Shown piece after piece: positions 9,077-18,021 of a stretch of DNA of 64,000 nucleotides. This DNA is from Rhizobium lentis (lineage in GTDB: Bacteria > Pseudomonadota > Alphaproteobacteria > Rhizobiales > Rhizobiaceae): assembly GCF_017352135.1 (NCBI RefSeq), contig NZ_CP071454.1, positions 1,116,501 through 1,180,500 of the forward strand, in the 5' to 3' direction. Numbering within the stretch: the stretch's first letter is position 1; every line of letters begins with the position of its first letter. The notes beneath the pieces were generated by a model. The model was not told the DNA's origin and searched no databases. It saw only the letters and a list, made by a program, of their open reading frames with translations. Made by a program: the position numbers and the translations under genes.

Positions 9077-10786
9077 CTAGGCGCTTTCCCTAAAATCGTC
9101 GTCGCCGGCATCCGGGCCGCCCATCGACATATCGAGAGCAAAGCCCTTGAGGCGCTGCTGCTGGGCGGAAACCGTCTGGCCGCGGCCCTGGCTTTGCGCC
9201 TGCGGGAAAGGTTTGCGGACGCTGGTCTGAGCCGTGAGCACCCTGCCGGAAGTATTCGTCTGGGCCCTCTGGACGCCGGAGCGGGCACTGCCTGCCGTAT
9301 CGACCTTGAAGAAGGCGATGGAAGCCTGCAGTTCCTCGGCTTGGGAAGCGAGCTCTTCGGAGGTGGCCGACATCTGCTCGGAGGCGCCGGCGTTCTGCTG
9401 CGTCACCTTGTCGAGCTGCTGGATCGCCTCGTTGATCTGCGAGGCGCCGATATCCTGTTCGCGGCAGGCGGCGCTGATTTCGGAGACCAGCTCCGCTGTC
9501 TTGCGGATATCGGGCACCAGCCGGCCCAGCATCTCGCCGGCGTCGGCGGCAGCCTTGACCGTGTCGCTCGACATCGAGCTAATCTCGGCGGCGGCCGACT
9601 GACTGCGTTCGGCAAGCTTGCGCACTTCCGAGGCAACCACCGCAAAACCCTTTCCGTGTTCCCCGGCGCGGGCGGCCTCGACGGCAGCGTTCAAAGCCAA
9701 CAGATCGGTCTGGCGGGCGATTTCCTGGACGATGCCGATCTTCTCGGCAATCGTGCGCATGGCGTCGACAGCACGCGTTACCGCTTCCCCGCTCGCTTCC
9801 GCATCCTTGGCCGACTGCCGGGCGATCTTCTCCGTCTGGGCGGCATTGTCTGCGTTCTGCTTGATGTTGGCGGCCATCTGTTCCATCGAGGCCGAGGCCT
9901 CTTCGGCCGACGCCGCCTGTTCGCTGGCGCCCTGCGACACCTGCTCGGAGCTTGCCGAGAGCTGCTGGCTGCCGGACGAGACGTTTTCGGCGGCCGAAAG
10001 CGCGTCGGCGACGACGCCCCGCAGGCGTTCGATCATGATGTTGACGTTGCCCAGAAGCTCACCGATTTCGTCATGGCTGGTGATGTCGGCCATCTTCGTC
10101 AGATCGCCTTCCGCCACTTCGCGAACCACGCTGTTGGCGCGGCTGAGGCCCTTACTGATCGAGCTGGCGATCCAGAAGGCGGTCATCGCGGCAATTACGA
10201 GTGCAACGGCGGCGACGGCGATCATCGTCGTGCGTGTCGTCACATACTGCGCGTCGGCATCGGCGTCGGCGGTCTTCATGCGCTGCTTCTCAAGCGCCAG
10301 AATTTCGGCGAGCGTCGAGTCGATCTCGTTGGCAGCGGTACGCGCCGCCGTGATGGAGACGATGTTTGCACCCTCCGCATTGCCAGCCTTCAGATAGTCG
10401 CGGATCTGGTCGTCGGCCGCGTTGAACGTCTTGGAATGCTCGGCAATACGCGCCCAGCGCGCCTTTCCTTCTTCCGTGGCAAGCGCGAGCACCTGGTTGA
10501 AGGCGTCGCCGAAATCCTTGCGAGCCTGGTTGCCCTTGTCGATCGCACCGGCACTTTCTTCGGCAGTGCGGGCGGTAAGCAGGTTCTTCTGCTGGCGGAT
10601 AGCTTCTAGCTGCGCGATGTTGATCTGCTGCGCGAGGTCGAGGCGGGCTGCCGGGCCGGCAAGGAGATTGCCGATCGTATCGTTCAGCGATCCGAGGCTG
10701 AAGATACCGTACGCGGCCGTGCCTAAGAGCATGAGGATGATGAAGGTGAACGCGGTCACCAGTTTGGTCTTGATTGTCAGTCGCAT
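9077..10786 (-). CDS. methyl-accepting chemotaxis protein, one HAMP unit
   Basis: A 569-residue transmembrane receptor, the first of three in transcription order. TM1 is at about 8-30, a four-helix-bundle-like sensor at 31-184 and TM2 at 185-209. A single HAMP domain lies at about 211-257, directly followed by the signalling domain that is nearly identical to the two paralogues. The tail ends [13 protein letters not shown] then DDFRESA. The frame opens five codons earlier, but MRLTIK at 10786 matches the N-termini of the sister receptors (MRFTIK). It is 31 bases after a cheW. Confidence 0.95.
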   Translation of the reverse strand: MRLTIKTKLVTAFTFIILMLLGTAAYGIFSLGSLNDTIGNLLAGPAARLDLAQQINIAQLEAIRQQKNLLTARTAEESAGAIDKGNQARKDFGDAFNQVLALATEEGKARWARIAEHSKTFNAADDQIRDYLKAGNAEGANIVSITAARTAANEIDSTLAEILALEKQRMKTADADADAQYVTTRTTMIAVAAVALVIAAMTAFWIASSISKGLSRANSVVREVAEGDLTKMADITSHDEIGELLGNVNIMIERLRGVVADALSAAENVSSGSQQLSASSEQVSQGASEQAASAEEASASMEQMAANIKQNADNAAQTEKIARQSAKDAEASGEAVTRAVDAMRTIAEKIGIVQEIARQTDLLALNAAVEAARAGEHGKGFAVVASEVRKLAERSQSAAAEISSMSSDTVKAAADAGEMLGRLVPDIRKTAELVSEISAACREQDIGASQINEAIQQLDKVTQQNAGASEQMSATSEELASQAEELQASIAFFKVDTAGSARSGVQRAQTNTSGRVLTAQTSVRKPFPQAQSQGRGQTVSAQQQRLKGFALDMSMGGPDAGDDDFRESA

Positions 10787-10817
10787 CGGTTTAACCCCCA
10801 ATTTGATTCATCCTGCG

Positions 10818-11327
10818 TCAGTTGACGGCCCCCGCCGCATCATGCCGCGATGAAAAAATCGCCTGCAGATTCGGGAGAATGATGAACTCCCCGCCCCTCT
10901 TCACCAGGCAGTTGATGTAGTCGGCGCGCCAGCGCATGCCGACGCTCGGCGGCGCCTCGCTCGCGGTCTGCGCAAGGGTGGTCACCTCGTTCACCTTGTC
11001 GGTTCTGAGGCCGACGAGCGTCGGCTCGCCCTGCAGATCTATCTCGATGACGATGAAACGGCTGTCGATCGTCGCCTCTGCCGCTTCCATCCCGAAGGCG
11101 AGACGCAGGTCGGCCAGCGGAATGACCTTGCCGCGGAAGTTGATGACGCTGGCGACGAAGGGCTGGCTACCCGGCACCGCGGTCTCCGGCAACAAGTCCA
11201 GGATTTCCTGGACGATGACCGCTTCGAGAGCGAAGGTCTCACCGTTGAGATCGAAGGTCAGCACCTCGACTTCCTCGGCGTAGTTCCAGTGATTGTCGAA
11301 CCGTCCGGCTGTCGCTGCTGCACTCAT
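10818..11327 (-). CDS. cheW: chemotaxis coupling protein CheW (first copy in the operon)
   Basis: A 169-residue CheW domain with the typical LTFDLNGETFALEAVIVQEIL opening, FRGKVIPLADLRLAFG and RWRADYINCLV. It bridges CheA and receptors. The ATG at 11327 overlaps the cheA stop by four bases. Compared with the other CheW (4441-4923) it has a longer N-terminal tail of about 20 residues. Its position directly after cheA makes it the likely principal coupling protein of this pathway. Confidence 0.94.
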   Translation of the reverse strand: MSAAATAGRFDNHWNYAEEVEVLTFDLNGETFALEAVIVQEILDLLPETAVPGSQPFVASVINFRGKVIPLADLRLAFGMEAAEATIDSRFIVIEIDLQGEPTLVGLRTDKVNEVTTLAQTASEAPPSVGMRWRADYINCLVKRGGEFIILPNLQAIFSSRHDAAGAVN

Positions 11328-13372
11328 CCTGCTACCCGCAATTGCGCCTCCTGTTGCTGACCCGCGGCAACCAAGTGCCCGACGTCAAGAATGAGGGCGA
11401 CGCTGCCGTCGCCGAGAATGGTGGCGCCCGAAAAGGTCGCCACGTCATTGTGCAGTTTCGACATCGACTTGATGACCGTCTGGTGGTCGCCGATGATCTG
11501 GTCGACGACGAGGCCGACCCGCTCCGTGCCTGTGGAGATGACGACGACCTTCTGATGCACGTCGGGCTTGGTGCCGGTGCGGAAGAGGTCGCGCAGGCGC
11601 AGGAACGGCACCAGGCTGTCCCGCAGCGAGATGAAGCTGCGGCCACGTGAGCGCAGATCTTCCTCGAGCGACAGTTCGAGGCATTCCTCGACTGCCGAGA
11701 GGGGGATGACGTAGCGGCCGGAACCGACCCGCACCAGCAGCCCGTCGATGATGGCGAGCGTCAGCGGAATGCGCAGCGACACTTCCGAACCTTGTCCCGG
11801 CACGCTGACGATGTCGATCGCGCCGCGAAGGGCTTCGACCGTCTTCTTGACCACGTCCATGCCGACGCCACGCCCGGATAGATTGGTGATTGCCGCCGCC
11901 GTCGAGAAGCCGGGAGCGAAGATCAGCTGCAAGAGCTCGGAGTCGGAAAGAGGCTGGCCGGGATGGATAAGGCCGGAAGATTCCGCCTTGGCGCGAACCC
12001 GTTCGCGATCGATGCCGCGGCCGTCGTCCTTGATCGAGATGATCACCTCGCCGCCGGCCTGGCGGGCGGAAAGCGTCACCGTGCCCGCTTCTGACTTGCC
12101 GGCGGCAAGGCGCTCGGCAGGAGCCTCGAGGCCGTGATCGATTGAGTTGCGCACCAGGTGCACCAGCGGATCGGCCAGTCGTTCGATCACCGTCTTGTCG
12201 ACTTCGGTGGTCTCGCCCTCGGTGACCAGCTCGATCACCTTGCCGGTCTCGCGGGCGAGATCGTGGACAAGACGGCGGAAGCGGGAGAAGAGCGTTGCGA
12301 CCGGCACCATGCGCAGCACCATCATCGTGTCGCGCAATTCACCGGACAGGCGTTCGATTTCTTCCGAGACAGAGCGCAACGCAATATCGGCGCTAGCGCT
12401 GGCGAGCTGGCTAAGGCGCGATTGCGCGATGACAAGCTCGCCGACGCGGTCCATCAACTCGTCGAGACGCTCGGCCGGAACGCGGACATTCTCGGCCGCC
12501 TTCGCCTGGCTGGCGGCTGGCGCCTCACGCTTGGCGGGGACCGCTTCGACGGGACGGAATTCAGGCACGGCGGGCGCCGGGACTGGCGCCGGCGATGCCG
12601 TGGCGGCAGTGGCAGACAGCGGCTTTGCCTCAGCCGGGGCGGGTATTGCCCCAGCCGCGCCGTCGATCTCCTCGACGCTGATTTCCATGTCGTCGAGCAC
12701 GAAGATGAAGACGTCGTCGATCGCCGAACGGTCCTGTTCGCTGATCAGCGTCACATCCCAGAAGATGTAGAGTTCCGTCGGCGTGAACTCGTCGAGAGGC
12801 GGAATGGCCGAAGTGTCGGCGCGCACTGTGCACTCGCCGAGATCGCGCAATTCGTCCAACAGGCCGAGCGGGTTGGTGCCGTTGGCCATTGAATTGGCAG
12901 GCAAGCTGAAGCGGATGCGCCAGTTGTTCTTCTTTTTTGCAGGAGATTCTCGCACCGCCGCGGGAACCCCGAGAACCGCCGGGGCCGCTGCCGCGGTCTT
13001 CCCCCCGACCGCAGCCTGCAGCTGCGCCAGAAGCGTATTCCCATTGTCGCCGTGATCGGCGTCGGGCTGGTCGACGAGGGCACGCATATGGTCCTGAGCA
13101 GAGAGAACGGCGGCGACGAGTTCGCTGGTCGCCGCGACCTCGCCCTTGCGAACACGGTCGAAGGCCGTCTCGCAATGATGGGTGAAGGCGGCTAGCGCCT
13201 CGAAACCGAACATCGCGCCCGAGCCCTTGAGCGTGTGGAGCCCGCGGAATACGGCGTCGACAAGATCCTTGTTGTCGAGATCGTGTGTCAGATCGAGGAG
13301 ACCGGCCTCGATCGCTTCGAGGCATTCGGCAGCCTCCATCCGGAATACGGCGACGGGGTCGAGCGTACTCAT
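11324..13372 (-). CDS. cheA: chemotaxis histidine kinase CheA
   Basis: A 682-residue CheA. The HPt domain has the phospho-accepting H46 in HTLKGSG. A Pro/Ala-rich linker (about 245-285) leads to the dimerisation helices. The kinase domain follows, with the N-box HLVRNSIDHGLE, DDGRGID and GRGVGMDVV. The C-terminal CheW-like regulatory domain covers about 545-670. It phosphorylates the CheY of the same operon and CheB in response to receptor state. Both ends overlap neighbours by four bases (cheY upstream, cheW downstream), so cheY-cheA-cheW are translationally coupled. Confidence 0.97.
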   Translation of the reverse strand: MSTLDPVAVFRMEAAECLEAIEAGLLDLTHDLDNKDLVDAVFRGLHTLKGSGAMFGFEALAAFTHHCETAFDRVRKGEVAATSELVAAVLSAQDHMRALVDQPDADHGDNGNTLLAQLQAAVGGKTAAAAPAVLGVPAAVRESPAKKKNNWRIRFSLPANSMANGTNPLGLLDELRDLGECTVRADTSAIPPLDEFTPTELYIFWDVTLISEQDRSAIDDVFIFVLDDMEISVEEIDGAAGAIPAPAEAKPLSATAATASPAPVPAPAVPEFRPVEAVPAKREAPAASQAKAAENVRVPAERLDELMDRVGELVIAQSRLSQLASASADIALRSVSEEIERLSGELRDTMMVLRMVPVATLFSRFRRLVHDLARETGKVIELVTEGETTEVDKTVIERLADPLVHLVRNSIDHGLEAPAERLAAGKSEAGTVTLSARQAGGEVIISIKDDGRGIDRERVRAKAESSGLIHPGQPLSDSELLQLIFAPGFSTAAAITNLSGRGVGMDVVKKTVEALRGAIDIVSVPGQGSEVSLRIPLTLAIIDGLLVRVGSGRYVIPLSAVEECLELSLEEDLRSRGRSFISLRDSLVPFLRLRDLFRTGTKPDVHQKVVVISTGTERVGLVVDQIIGDHQTVIKSMSKLHNDVATFSGATILGDGSVALILDVGHLVAAGQQQEAQLRVAG

Positions 13373-13737
13373 CTCCCGAGGACCTTCTTCACGATCTTCA
13401 CGAGACTTTCCGGGTCGAACGGCTTCGTCAGCCAGCCTGTCGCGCCGGCAGCCTTGGCACGGGCCTTGAGATCGGCGTCCGACTCCGTCGTCAGGAAGAT
13501 GATCGGCACGCCCGCCTGCGCCGGCAGCTTGCGCAGTTCCTCGATCATCGTCAGCCCGTCCATAACAGGCATGTTGAGATCGGTTACGATCAGATCGAAG
13601 CTGCTGCCCTTGGCGGCCATCAGACCTTCCGCTCCGTTGACCGCTTCGGTGACACTGTAGCCGGCATTGGTCAGCGTGACCTTTGTCGTCAGGCGGATGC
13701 TGGCGGAATCGTCTACCGTCAGGATGTTGGCACTCAT
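13369..13737 (-). CDS. cheY: chemotaxis response regulator CheY
   Basis: A 122-residue single receiver domain. The acidic pair is D9/D10, the phospho-acceptor D53 (VTDLNMP), the switch Thr is in FLTTES and the invariant lysine is K105. It has no output domain, so it acts by binding a target such as the motor switch, or serves as a phosphate sink in a system with several CheYs. Its start overlaps the STAS gene stop by four bases and its stop overlaps the cheA start. Confidence 0.95.
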   Translation of the reverse strand: MSANILTVDDSASIRLTTKVTLTNAGYSVTEAVNGAEGLMAAKGSSFDLIVTDLNMPVMDGLTMIEELRKLPAQAGVPIIFLTTESDADLKARAKAAGATGWLTKPFDPESLVKIVKKVLGR

Positions 13738-14063
13738 AATGTCACCTCTTTATGCAACCAGAACTTTAAGTCTTCGTGATCGAAGGATTCGATGAAACCG
13801 GCACGCTCAAGTACCTTCAGCACTGAACCGCTGGCGGGAGAAGAAAGGCTGAACGTCTTTCCGTCGGCTTTCGCTTGACGACGCGCCGCCTCGATAAGTT
13901 GAATGAAACTAAGGTCAGCCTCGGCATCAGCGGCAATGCTAATGCTGATAGAATTTTTACTACGAAACTCGCCGTTGAGCTTGGAGTGTAATTCAGACAC
14001 ATGCCGAATGCTTAGAACGCCCGGCAAATTTATAGATTCATAATATTGGCTCTGAGTATTCAA
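13734..14063 (-). CDS. STAS-domain protein heading the che operon
   Basis: A 109-residue single STAS domain (SpoIIAA/anti-sigma-antagonist fold): LPGVLSIRHVSELHSKL near the N-terminus, an ISIAADAEADLSFIQLIEAARR core and a C-terminal VLERAGF. The Asp-Leu-Ser at the phospho-site position is kept, so regulation by phosphorylation is possible. The start is a TTG at 14063 with a perfect AGGAGG five bases upstream; there is no early in-frame ATG. It is the first gene of the operon and overlaps cheY by four bases. A similar small STAS gene heads other rhizobial che clusters; its role is not settled. Confidence 0.85.
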   Translation of the reverse strand: MNTQSQYYESINLPGVLSIRHVSELHSKLNGEFRSKNSISISIAADAEADLSFIQLIEAARRQAKADGKTFSLSSPASGSVLKVLERAGFIESFDHEDLKFWLHKEVTL

Positions 14064-14404
14064 TGCAGCCTCCTGGGCTCGAGAAATACTTTCGACCCTA
14101 AGAGGACTCTCACGACAGCGTTAATGCAGCGTAAACAGAGGTTGTAGAAAACCGCCGTGAAGCGCATCCCGCGACTCCTAATTCTCATCCGGAATAAGTT
14201 GTATCTTTCTCTCAAAATTTAGAGATAAATAAAGTGAAAACAGAATCTTAAATGGTCTCGCTTGGCCATGCACCGCACCGATAGCCTGGTCTCACACCTT
14301 TCATTAATCACAACGTGGACGAGTCTGGCGCGTTTACCGGACATTTCCATCCTGCGCGTAGAAATAGAGTCAAATGGCCCGTGTTTTTAAGAAAAGGTAC
14401 AAAT
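14064..14404. other. divergent promoter region of the che operon and the soluble receptor-like gene
   Basis: A 341-base gap that is clearly more AT-rich than the flanking genes, especially at 14180-14260. It must carry the promoters for the minus-strand che operon and the plus-strand gene at 14405. I see no convincing -35/-10 pair, no sigma-54 site and no strong palindrome. The frame of the plus-strand gene stays open back to an ATG at 14315, but the stretch does not look coding. Confidence 0.5.
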
Positions 14405-16147
14405 GTGGCACACGCTCTGGTAACATCCAACGCCGCAGCCTTCACATCCGGACGGGCGATCAGTCAGAGCCTGGAATCCGCCCGCAGCCAAGTCGAGGAG
14501 CGTTTTCTCGAAGGCGGGTCGGTGCTGCTGTCGGTCATGGATGTCCTCAACCGGCTGCTGAACTCCCTCGAGAGTGTGGCCAAGGCACTCGATTCCACGG
14601 AAGCGAGCGATACCAGCGCCGATCTCCGCGCAACCGTGGAAAGCCTGACCGCATTGCCGGCTACCGAAGAAAATCGCCAGCAGGCGCTCATCGCGCTGGC
14701 GCAGACCGGCAGGGAACTGCGCAAGCACGTTGCCGACATGCAGGAGACGATGCGTTATCTCAGGACCTTTGCCGTGACCGTAAAGATCACCGGCGCCGGC
14801 CTTGCCGAATTCGCCGGCTTCGCCCAGGAGATCCTTGAGCGAATCTATTCGGGCACCGATGAGGTCAATCGCTTCGCCGCCCATCTCGACAGTCTCGAGA
14901 AGGAGGTCAAACTCGCCGCATCCTTTGGGGCCAACGTCTCCAAGAGCTATGCCGATACCGTTCCGGCCGTCGCCGGAGCTCTGCGCGATGATGCCGCCAA
15001 GATCGCCGAACACCGCAAGAACCTCGGCGTCCTGGCCCGTGAGGTTGGTGTGATCGCGCGCGCTGTCCAGAGCAAGGTCAGTTCGACTCTATCGGCGCTG
15101 CAGATCGGCGATATCACCCGTCAGCGCATCGAGCACGTACAGGCAACCTTTTCGCTGCTTGAAGATTTCCTTGCCGGCGAAGATGGCGCCATGCTCGACG
15201 CCGGTGCGCGCCAGCGTCTCCAGAATGTCGTTCACCATCTGACCGCGGCGCAGATCAACGATATGTGCGTCAACTTCCAGCGGGAGTCGGCAAACGTCGT
15301 CAAGACGATTGGAAGTTTCGATCACGACATGCGGGAAATCCTTAGGCTGCGCGATCAGATGGGAACGGAAAGCGGCGAAGCCGGCGGCAATTTCATGCGC
15401 GCGCTGGAATCCAGTGTTTCCGCCGCCCACGAGATCGTCAAGCAGGTCGACACGGCAAGCCGGCAGGCGGACCAGGTAAGCCACTCTACGATCGGCACGG
15501 CCGCGAAGCTTTCAGAGGCCATCGCCAACATCCGCGCCGTCAAGACCGACATTCATTATATGGCTTTGAATACCAACCTGCGCTGCAGCCGGCTTGGCGA
15601 GGAAGGCAAATCGATCAACGTTGTCACCGCTGAGCTGCGCGTTTTCGCCGGCAAGCTCGATGAGTCCGCCGACGCCATCGTCAACGGCCTGCCGGCGCTC
15701 GAAGCCGCTGCAGGGCGAGTGGCACCCGCCGCGCACACCGGCTCCGGCGGGCTGGGCGAGAGCCTCACCTCGGCGGTCGGCAACATCCGTTCCGCGGCCA
15801 ACGTCATGGAAAACGAGCTGAAGGTGCTCGCCGAGAACGGCCGCGAGGTCGCCACCAAGATCGGCCTGCTGATCGGCAAGCTCGACTTTCAGCACGAGCT
15901 CGGCGATGTCCTTGCCCACTGCGCCGATGTGCTCGAAGGCGTCGCCGGTACCGATGTCGCCGATATCTCCGATCTCGCTGACACCATCGCACCGCTCGAC
16001 CGCAAGATCTTCAAGCTCTACACGATGGTCCAGGAGCGCAGCATCCATCGCGACATCATTCCGGCAATCGAGGAAGGTAGCCCAGTGCCTGCCGAGTCCA
16101 CCAAAACCGGAAACGACGAGGATCTTTTCGCCGAGGCGCTCTTCTAG
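14405..16147 (+). CDS. soluble coiled-coil protein with a degenerate chemoreceptor-like tip
   Basis: About 580 residues, strongly helical and without a membrane segment. At about residues 378-425 the pattern DIHYMALNTNLRCSRLGEEGKSINVV is collinear with the receptor tip ([25 protein letters not shown]) but has lost several kinase-contact residues. The flanking helices are long and Ala/Glu-rich, as in receptor hairpins. The start is taken as GTG 14405, which has GAAAAGG seven bases upstream; ATG 14315 is in frame but lacks a good ribosome site. It is transcribed away from the che operon. Inference: a cytoplasmic partner or decoy receptor for this Che pathway. Confidence 0.7.
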   Translation: MAHALVTSNAAAFTSGRAISQSLESARSQVEERFLEGGSVLLSVMDVLNRLLNSLESVAKALDSTEASDTSADLRATVESLTALPATEENRQQALIALAQTGRELRKHVADMQETMRYLRTFAVTVKITGAGLAEFAGFAQEILERIYSGTDEVNRFAAHLDSLEKEVKLAASFGANVSKSYADTVPAVAGALRDDAAKIAEHRKNLGVLAREVGVIARAVQSKVSSTLSALQIGDITRQRIEHVQATFSLLEDFLAGEDGAMLDAGARQRLQNVVHHLTAAQINDMCVNFQRESANVVKTIGSFDHDMREILRLRDQMGTESGEAGGNFMRALESSVSAAHEIVKQVDTASRQADQVSHSTIGTAAKLSEAIANIRAVKTDIHYMALNTNLRCSRLGEEGKSINVVTAELRVFAGKLDESADAIVNGLPALEAAAGRVAPAAHTGSGGLGESLTSAVGNIRSAANVMENELKVLAENGREVATKIGLLIGKLDFQHELGDVLAHCADVLEGVAGTDVADISDLADTIAPLDRKIFKLYTMVQERSIHRDIIPAIEEGSPVPAESTKTGNDEDLFAEALF

Positions 16148-16166
16148 AGTATGAAACACGCGGCCG

Positions 16167-17249
16167 CTATCGGCGCCGGAATCTGTTGGCGGCATCGATC
16201 GCCGCCCTCTGCTGATGGTCCTCGATGCCGAGATAAAAATCCTCGAGTGCCGGATCGGCAAGCCCGGCACGCCGCGACAGCACGTACCACTTCGCCGCCT
16301 CGATCGGATCGGGCGGCGTGCCGATGGCGTTGATATAGAGATGGGCGAGCTTGTTTTGAGCAGCGACATTGCCGCCATTGGCGGCAAGTTTCAGCCATTC
16401 GAAACCCTTGACATAATCCTTGGGTCCACCGACGCCGTTGATGAGCCAGATGCCGAGATCGAGCTGCGCCGTGTCGAAACCGGCGCGCGCCGCGCGCGCC
16501 ATCCATTCACGGGCGAGCTGCTTCTTTTCCTCCGGCAGGTCCTTCAGCGTCGCATAGAGCTGCGCCACGGCATATTGCGAATCCGCAATGCCCTGCTCGG
16601 CCGATTTCTCGTAGAAAGGCAGCGCGAGCTTCAGGCCCTTTTCGCCGGGATTGTCGGCGACGACAATCTGCGCCCAGTTGAATTCGGCTGACGGATTGCC
16701 GGCTTCGGCCGCCTTGCGCATGTAATCGTCAGCCTTGACTTTGTCGCGCGCGACACCTTCGCCTTCCATCAGCATCAGCGCATATTTGAACATCGCCGCC
16801 GCATCGCCGCCTTCAGCCGCCTTGCCATACCAGAAGGCGGCACTCTTGACGTCTTTCTTGACGCCCAGTCCCTGCGAGAGGATTTCGCCGATCAGCGTCT
16901 GCGCCGCCGGATCGCCGAGCTGGGCGCGCGGCAGTGCCTTGTCCATCGCTGTCAGATAATAACCGCGCTGATAGGCGCCATAAGCCTCGTCGATCGGACC
17001 CTTGTAGTCCTTCTCCGGCGGAAGATCCGGCAGCTTCGCGCCCATCCGGTCGAACACGCCGACGCCATTGGAGGGTTTCACACCTTCGTCGCCAAGCCGG
17101 TCGCTGCGGAAGGTCGCAGCCGGCGCCGTGCCCGGCTGGCTGATCACGCTCTCGGGGGCCTGTGCCAGGGCGATATCCGGCCCGGCCGCCACCAAGGCGG
17201 CAATGCTGACGAGGAGGTATTTCAATAGACGGATGGGCGGGATCGGCAT
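16167..17249 (-). CDS. exported Sel1-repeat (TPR-like) protein
   Basis: A 360-residue protein with an N-terminal signal peptide (about 1-26, ending ALAQA) followed by a Pro-rich stretch. At least six Sel1-type helical repeats then run from about 85 to 350, for example GDPAAQTLIGEILSQGLGV and GGDAAAMFKYALMLMEGEGV. Sel1 proteins act as scaffolds, often periplasmic. Rhizobial relatives include exopolysaccharide regulators such as ExoR, but nothing here proves that role. ATG 17249 is chosen because it gives the signal peptide. It is 10 bases after the ThiE-like gene, so they probably form an operon. Confidence 0.85.
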   Translation of the reverse strand: MPIPPIRLLKYLLVSIAALVAAGPDIALAQAPESVISQPGTAPAATFRSDRLGDEGVKPSNGVGVFDRMGAKLPDLPPEKDYKGPIDEAYGAYQRGYYLTAMDKALPRAQLGDPAAQTLIGEILSQGLGVKKDVKSAAFWYGKAAEGGDAAAMFKYALMLMEGEGVARDKVKADDYMRKAAEAGNPSAEFNWAQIVVADNPGEKGLKLALPFYEKSAEQGIADSQYAVAQLYATLKDLPEEKKQLAREWMARAARAGFDTAQLDLGIWLINGVGGPKDYVKGFEWLKLAANGGNVAAQNKLAHLYINAIGTPPDPIEAAKWYVLSRRAGLADPALEDFYLGIEDHQQRAAIDAANRFRRR

Positions 17250-17259
17250 GAGCGCGATT

Positions 17260-17913
17260 TCAATCCTCAAACCGTGGCGCTTTTTCGTCAAGCAAGGCGT
17301 TGATCTCGGCGACGACGGACGGCGCTCGGGCGGGCTCGCCGAAGACCGCCAGCCGCAGCGCCACGAACTCCGCTCCGGTCTCGGCGACGGCAAGCGCCGA
17401 GGCCGGATCGGTGCCGCCCATGACGATGCAGGGAATCTCGATCATCGAGGCCCACCATTCGCCGAGCGCAAGGTTCTTCGGATGCGCCTCCGGCTTGATG
17501 TCGCCATCGAGCTTGCCGAAGAAGATATAGTCCGGCCTCACTTCGCCGATCTCCAGCGCCGTATGCCGGTCGGCCGCATTGCCGCCGCCGACGATCAGCT
17601 TCGGCGCGTGTTTGTCGATCGCCTCCGACAGCGCCGCGGCATTGCCGGAAAGGTGCAGGCCATCGGCCTTTGCCCGTCCCGCCACGCGGCTGTCGCCTGA
17701 TATCAGCGCGGCCGCCCCCGCATCCTGGATGACCGGCACCAGCTTCTCGGCATGTCTCTGGAAGGCACCGTCTTCGAGCCCGTACTGCGGCACGATCACC
17801 GAGGCGACGTCGCCGCCCTTCAGCGCGTCGGCAACGATCTTCGCCTGTTCATCGGCGTCGGCGATATCGGGTGCGATGAGCACCAGGCGGCAGCGGTTTT
17901 CCGGTTCGGTCAT
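17260..17913 (-). CDS. ThiE-like (thiamine phosphate synthase family) protein
   Basis: A 217-residue TIM-barrel protein related to thiamine-phosphate synthase. It keeps RAKADGLHLSG (cf. ADGVHLGQ), DYIFFGKL (cf. DYVGFGPIF) and VMGGTDPASALAVAETGA (cf. the GGI phosphate loop). The NDR substrate motif is replaced by GDSR and the Thr-Lys of the active-site loop is not evident, so catalysis of normal TMP synthesis is doubtful. ATG 17913 follows GGAAAGAG; the longer upstream frame is ignored. It is the first gene of an operon with the Sel1 protein and is not next to other thi genes. Confidence 0.75.
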   Translation of the reverse strand: MTEPENRCRLVLIAPDIADADEQAKIVADALKGGDVASVIVPQYGLEDGAFQRHAEKLVPVIQDAGAAALISGDSRVAGRAKADGLHLSGNAAALSEAIDKHAPKLIVGGGNAADRHTALEIGEVRPDYIFFGKLDGDIKPEAHPKNLALGEWWASMIEIPCIVMGGTDPASALAVAETGAEFVALRLAVFGEPARAPSVVAEINALLDEKAPRFED

Positions 17914-18021
17914 CAGCTCTTTCCGTTTCCTGCGAATTCCCTTCTCGAAAGGACGCATCCGCACTCGTTTTGTGTGAGTAGTTCCGTTAGAGGAGGCTTG
18001 CAAGAGGAGGACGTCGAAAGC

